A DNA stretch of 42,573 bases. Source: Paracoccus lutimaris. GTDB taxonomy: Bacteria > Pseudomonadota > Alphaproteobacteria > Rhodobacterales > Rhodobacteraceae. Positions within the stretch are counted from its first letter, which is position 1. Every line of letters starts with the position of its first letter. Shown here piece after piece: positions 38,742 to 42,573 of the stretch. The notes beneath the pieces are model-generated. The model had not been told where the DNA came from. It saw only the letters and a program-made list of their open reading frames with translations, and did not search any database. Location of the stretch: positions 1 through 42,573 of the forward strand of contig NZ_QPJL01000028.1 in NCBI RefSeq assembly GCF_003337565.1, written 5' to 3'. The position numbers were made by a program, and so were the translations under genes.

Positions 38742-39773
38742 ATGAAGACCGGCTGGGGCAACGCAGTGTCAAACGCAAAGCAGATACTGGCGATGCTGAG
38801 GAGCAAGGCCGAGGGCGACGAGGAGCAGTTCTACTCCATCGCGCTGCAGGTCGCTGCCGGAGAGGCGCGCCAAGGTCATCGTACGACCGCGGAGGAAATT
38901 CGCGCAGCCGTGGATGCAGCACGATCACAGCGCGGCACAAAAGCTTCAGTCCCGATCGCGTTTTCGCGACCCCGCGGCGACCTCGACAGCCTCCTTGACC
39001 TCAGGGAACCCAGAATTCGGCTTGCCGACGTCGTCCTGAGCTCACCAGTTAGGGCACATCTTGACGCGCTCGTTCTGCAGCAGCAGCGTAGAGACTGGCT
39101 TAGAGAACATGGAAAGACGCCCAGTCGGCGCATGTTGTTTGCTGGGCCTCCTGGCTCGGGGAAGACGATGACAGCGGAGGCGCTGGCCGGCGAGCTGAGA
39201 TTGCCGCTCTTCGTCATCCGCTTGGAAAGCATCATTACTCGTTTCATGGGAGAAACGGCGGCAAAGTTGCGGCTCGTGTTCGACGAGGCGCAGAAACGTC
39301 GCGGTGTCTACCTTTTCGATGAGTTTGATGCCGTTGGCAGCAACCGCATGGCGACAAATGACGTTGCCGAGATGCGTCGCGTGCTGAACAGCTTCCTGCA
39401 GTTCATGGAAGAGCCTTCCGCCACTGACAGTGTTCTTGTGGCAGCGACCAACCACCCATCGCTTCTTGACCGCGCATTACTCAGGCGCTTCGATGAAGTG
39501 CTTCGGTTCGAAATGCCCACGCACGAGGAAGTACGTGCCATCATCAAGGCGCACCTGTCGCCCATGAAGTACCCCAAGCTCGCTTGGAAAACCATTGAGA
39601 CCGCGGCCAATGGTCTGAGCCAGGCCGAGATTGCCCATGCGGCCGAAGAGGCGGTCAAAGCGGCCATTCTTTCCGAGAGAAATAGCATTTCCACCACCGA
39701 TCTCTCGCACCAACTTCAGAAGCGGCAGGACATGAAGACAGTGTTTATCGACGACAAGGGTTCCATTGGCTGA
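38742..39773 (+). CDS. ietA: AAA+ ATPase, IetA-like
   Basis: This protein has 343 residues from the ATG at 38742; the GTG at 38766 (V9) may be the true start because homologues begin near 'SNAKQILAML'. The AAA+ domain has Walker A GPPGSGKT at 135-142, Walker B LFDEFD with Asp193-Glu194, sensor 1 VAATNH and an arginine finger region RRFDEVLRF. A short N-terminal helical domain precedes it. It overlaps the subtilisin-like gene by 8 nt. The pair matches IetAS, described as a Ti-plasmid toxin-antitoxin/stability system and later as an anti-phage system (from memory). There the ATPase is thought to hold the protease in check. Confidence 0.78.
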   Translation: MKTGWGNAVSNAKQILAMLRSKAEGDEEQFYSIALQVAAGEARQGHRTTAEEIRAAVDAARSQRGTKASVPIAFSRPRGDLDSLLDLREPRIRLADVVLSSPVRAHLDALVLQQQRRDWLREHGKTPSRRMLFAGPPGSGKTMTAEALAGELRLPLFVIRLESIITRFMGETAAKLRLVFDEAQKRRGVYLFDEFDAVGSNRMATNDVAEMRRVLNSFLQFMEEPSATDSVLVAATNHPSLLDRALLRRFDEVLRFEMPTHEEVRAIIKAHLSPMKYPKLAWKTIETAANGLSQAEIAHAAEEAVKAAILSERNSISTTDLSHQLQKRQDMKTVFIDDKGSIG

Positions 39774-42267
39774 TTACGAGCACCGACACATTGATCTAAG
39801 TGGTTTGGCCGATGTGCGTGACTACAAGTCGCCCGGCAGCACCCCGCGGCAGCGCACTTTGCAGCGAATTCGCGAAGAACATGGCCGCAGGGTCGTTGCA
39901 GAGCTCAACGCTGCGTTCAACGTTGCAGATCGTGGCCGCGAAGCGTTGGATCTTCCGGACGGCGCATTTGCACCGGATGGCGTATACATCGAAGTTGAAC
40001 TTGCACCGTCGGCGGGCCCAACAACGCTTGAGAAGAAGCGCGAAGGCACAAGACAAGGTGCAGTGACGATCTCGGAGAATGGAGCGAGGCGGATTGCGCT
40101 TTTCGTTCCAGATGATACCCGCGATGTGTTTGAGGCCGTTTTTCGCGACTACGCGTTCGCTGATGTCGAGCCAGGCGCTGAACCTCCGAAGAAGACTCGT
40201 GTCGAGCCGATCGAGCATATTCGGACTGCGCGTCTGCAATCCTTCTGGCGCGATGACCCAGCTGCTTTGCCGGAAGGGGCGCAGGCGGAGATCTGGTGGG
40301 CACTTTGGTGCTTCAAGGATCGGCTTGATCGCGTTGAAGACGTAGCGTTGCGACTTGGTCTGACAGTGGGATCAGAAGAGACGCGGCTACAGTTCCCGGA
40401 AGTGGTCGTTCTGCCGGTATTCGGTCGGCGCGCAGCAATCGAGCTGCTGCTATTTTCGACTGGTGGTGTCGCGGAAATCAGGCGGGCCACAGACACACCC
40501 ACGGTTTTCACTGATCAGCTCACTGAGATGGTCAATGACTTTGTCGATGACCTTGCCGAACGGACATCGTGGCCTGGTAGTGATGCCCCTGCAGTTTGCC
40601 TCCTCGACACTGGCGTCAATCGCGGCCATCCGTTGATCGAACCAGCTCTTGCGCCAGCTGACATGCATGCTGTCGCATCGGAATGGGGTATAGATGATCA
40701 CAGTGATATCGGGCACGGATCGGGCATGGCCGGTCTTGCAATGCACGGAGATCTGACTGCCCGCCTCGGTGATTCATCGTGGCCCATGTTGAGGCATCGA
40801 CTAGAGTCCGTGAAAATCCTCCCGCCTGACGGGTTCGATCCGAATGATCCCTTCTCCTATGGTGCCATAACCACGTCAGCAGCATCGCTTCCGGAAATCT
40901 CCGCTCCGGATCGCGTGCGGGTCTACTGCATGGCAATCACCAACGAGGATCGTTCCGGGGCCGAACCGACCGGCTGGAGTTCAGCCTTAGACCAGATCAG
41001 TTCCGGCACCGACGCAATCGACGAAGGTCCTGATCACATCCGCCGCCTGTTCGTTCAAGCGCTTGGGAACATCCGGGACAATTCGAGGGCGGAAGAGATC
41101 GCAGACGGCGATGCCTTCCCTGGCGAGGATCCAGCGCAGGCGTGGAACGCACTGACGGTAGGTGGCACTACCATCAAGTCGGAAATCGCGGAGAGAGGAT
41201 ACCGGGACTGGTCCGGCTGGGCGCGACCCGGAGAGCGCAGCCCCTACAGTCGAACAACAACACTTTGGCGGTCAAGCCAATCTCCCATTAAGCCTGAGAT
41301 CGTCTTTGAAGCAGGCAACCGTGCTCTCAGTCGCTCTGGATCGGAGGCGGTCTCCGGTCTCCCGTCTCTTTCGTTGCTTACGACGTCGAAATCTGTTGGT
41401 GCCAACTCAGTCACGCCGTTCTGGGCCACAAGCGCAGCCACAGCACAGGCCGGTCGGATGGCTGCCCGCATCATGGCGGAGCATCCCGATTACTGGCCTG
41501 AAACAGTACGTGCTTTGATGGTCCATAGTGCGCGCTGGACCCCCCATATGCTTGGTGAGTTCAACGGCTCCGCGTCGAAGAGTGACCGAAAAAACCTCGC
41601 AAGAAAGTATGGCTACGGCGTGCCGGATTTGAAGCGCGCCTTGGCGTCGGCATCGAATGACCTCGCCCTCGTCGCTCAGAGGTACATTCAGCCATTCAGG
41701 ATTGAAGATGGGAGTGTTCGGTTCAGCGACTCCCATGTTTATCGCCTGCCGTGGCCACGTGATGTTCTTGAAGGGCTCGGCGATCAAAGCGTGCGCCTGA
41801 AAGTCACTCTATCGTATTTCATCGAGCCTAACCCAAGCTTTGCCAGCGCGATCGACCCCGCTCGATATCAGTCGTTTGGCCTGCGCTTTGATTTGAAGCG
41901 CGCCAGGGAAACCGATGGGAACTTCCTTCGACGCGTCAACAAGGGTGATCGGGATGAGGACGATCCGCGCCCGGTGAATGAAGACAACGACGGCTGGTTC
42001 TTTGGACCGAAATCCATCTCCGCGGGATCGATCCACAGCGACACCTGGGAAGGCAGTGCGGTCGAGCTCGTCGAACGGGACCTAATCTACGTCTATCCGA
42101 TATCAGGTTGGTGGCGAGAACGCCGCGCACTTGGTAGAGCGGCAAGCAAAACGCGGTATTCTTTGGTGGTCGGGATCGAAACGCCTGAGCTCGACATCGA
42201 TCTTTTCACGCCTGTTTCGATCCAAGCCGCCGCGCTAGTGGCAGCAGGTACAAGCATCGAGGTCTAG
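39766..42267 (+). CDS. ietS: Subtilisin-like S8 protease, IetS-like
   Basis: This 833-residue protein starts at TTG 39766 within the ATPase gene's end, with AAGGG just upstream. The catalytic triad is visible: Asp281 (LLDTGVN), His317 (GHGSGMAGLA) and Ser556 (TSAATAQAGRMAA). No signal peptide is present, so it acts in the cytoplasm. The N-terminal about 260 residues have no family I know, and about 200 residues follow the protease domain (from 'YIQPFRIEDGSV'). In the IetAS model this is the toxic effector and cuts cell or phage proteins when released. Target unknown. TTG start and overlap imply low, coupled translation. Confidence 0.8.
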   Translation: MADYEHRHIDLSGLADVRDYKSPGSTPRQRTLQRIREEHGRRVVAELNAAFNVADRGREALDLPDGAFAPDGVYIEVELAPSAGPTTLEKKREGTRQGAVTISENGARRIALFVPDDTRDVFEAVFRDYAFADVEPGAEPPKKTRVEPIEHIRTARLQSFWRDDPAALPEGAQAEIWWALWCFKDRLDRVEDVALRLGLTVGSEETRLQFPEVVVLPVFGRRAAIELLLFSTGGVAEIRRATDTPTVFTDQLTEMVNDFVDDLAERTSWPGSDAPAVCLLDTGVNRGHPLIEPALAPADMHAVASEWGIDDHSDIGHGSGMAGLAMHGDLTARLGDSSWPMLRHRLESVKILPPDGFDPNDPFSYGAITTSAASLPEISAPDRVRVYCMAITNEDRSGAEPTGWSSALDQISSGTDAIDEGPDHIRRLFVQALGNIRDNSRAEEIADGDAFPGEDPAQAWNALTVGGTTIKSEIAERGYRDWSGWARPGERSPYSRTTTLWRSSQSPIKPEIVFEAGNRALSRSGSEAVSGLPSLSLLTTSKSVGANSVTPFWATSAATAQAGRMAARIMAEHPDYWPETVRALMVHSARWTPHMLGEFNGSASKSDRKNLARKYGYGVPDLKRALASASNDLALVAQRYIQPFRIEDGSVRFSDSHVYRLPWPRDVLEGLGDQSVRLKVTLSYFIEPNPSFASAIDPARYQSFGLRFDLKRARETDGNFLRRVNKGDRDEDDPRPVNEDNDGWFFGPKSISAGSIHSDTWEGSAVELVERDLIYVYPISGWWRERRALGRAASKTRYSLVVGIETPELDIDLFTPVSIQAAALVAAGTSIEV

Positions 42268-42308
42268 CACTCGGTGGCTAGCCGCCGCGGCTGCCACTCG
42301 CAATGCCT

Positions 42309-42353
42309 GCCGCAGCCTGCGGCTGCACGCTTATCCGTGCTGCTGCGGCTTTT
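42309..42353 (+). terminator. Possible terminator of the ATPase/protease pair
   Basis: GCCGCAGC (42309-42316) can pair with GCTGCGGC (42342-42349), followed by TTTT (42350-42353); an inner hairpin GCACG/CGTGC (42325-42340) lies in the loop. Alternative pairings exist (GCCGCA/TGCGGC), so the exact fold is open. Confidence 0.45.
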
Positions 42354-42397
42354 CTGGTGTCGTGTTGATGTGGCGTTGATGTAGACTGCAAACGACA

Positions 42398-42422
42398 AAA
42401 GCCGAGCGTTTAGCTCGGCTTT
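42398..42422 (-). terminator. Terminator of the tRNA-fMet gene
   Basis: Perfect 10-bp stem AAAGCCGAGC/GCTCGGCTTT with a 5-nt loop (42408-42412). Read on the minus strand it ends in four U and lies 26 bases downstream of the tRNA 3' end. It may also stop plus-strand transcripts. Confidence 0.75.
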
Positions 42423-42448
42423 GAAGTCTTTGATAGTATTGGTATTTT

Positions 42449-42525
<77 letters not shown>

Positions 42526-42573
42526 CCAATTGCATCGCGGATCTTTGCGGTGCGGTATTTCATCGTGTCAGAG

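Overview
The window looks like a prophage, or a prophage-derived accessory region, in a high-GC alphaproteobacterium, most likely a member of the Rhodobacterales (Rhodobacter/Paracoccus group). The evidence is the GC-rich third-position codon use, the tail-tip genes that match the Rhodobacter gene transfer agent (GTA) tail genes, and an initiator tRNA-fMet gene at the right edge. No integrase, repressor or replication gene is visible, so the element is probably cut off on the left.

Layout, left to right. (1) 1-411 is the end of an unrecognised gene. (2) 532-9730 is a compact six-gene operon: an excisionase/AlpA-type HTH protein, a type III-like Res (helicase plus PD-(D/E)XK nuclease), a small unknown protein, a type III-like Mod methyltransferase, a GIY-YIG nuclease, and a UvrD-type helicase with a RelE-like N-terminus. 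Every junction overlaps or is 4 nt long, so the genes probably form one restriction-modification or defence system. (3) 9731-10140 is a repeat-bearing non-coding stretch. (4) 10141-12728 holds two tandem ParB-methyltransferase fusions, one with DPPY and one with TSPPY. (5) 12861-14033 is an unknown cargo gene. (6) 14066-15279 holds three small genes on the minus strand (DUF3489 and two unknowns). (7) 15414-23433 is a lambda-type packaging and head module: small and large terminase, gpW, portal, S49 protease with a probable internal scaffold, decoration protein, major capsid protein, head-tail joining protein and a DUF6441 protein. (8) 23455-24459 is a two-gene unknown cassette on the opposite strand, inside the tail operon, with its own promoter flanked by repeated operator-like sites. 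(9) 24546-36965 is the tail: terminator, tube, chaperone with a programmed -1 frameshift, tape measure, then the GTA-like DUF2460, DUF2163, NlpC/P60 and TIM-barrel proteins and a DUF2793 fibre-like protein. (10) 36991-38443 is lysis: a holin-like membrane protein, an M15 peptidase with a C-terminal membrane segment, and nested Rz/Rz1-like spanins. (11) 38742-42267 is an AAA+ ATPase/subtilisin pair resembling IetAS. (12) 42398-42525 is a terminator and the minus-strand tRNA-fMet, whose 3' end points into the element.

The head, tail and lysis genes appear complete and in canonical order, so virion production is plausible. Around them lie at least four cargo blocks: the Res/Mod operon, the 390-aa gene, the antisense pair in the tail operon, and the IetAS-like pair. 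The least explained are the GIY-YIG and RelE-UvrD additions to the Res/Mod operon and the antisense pair with its own operator. All family assignments come from reading motifs and gene order; no database search was run.
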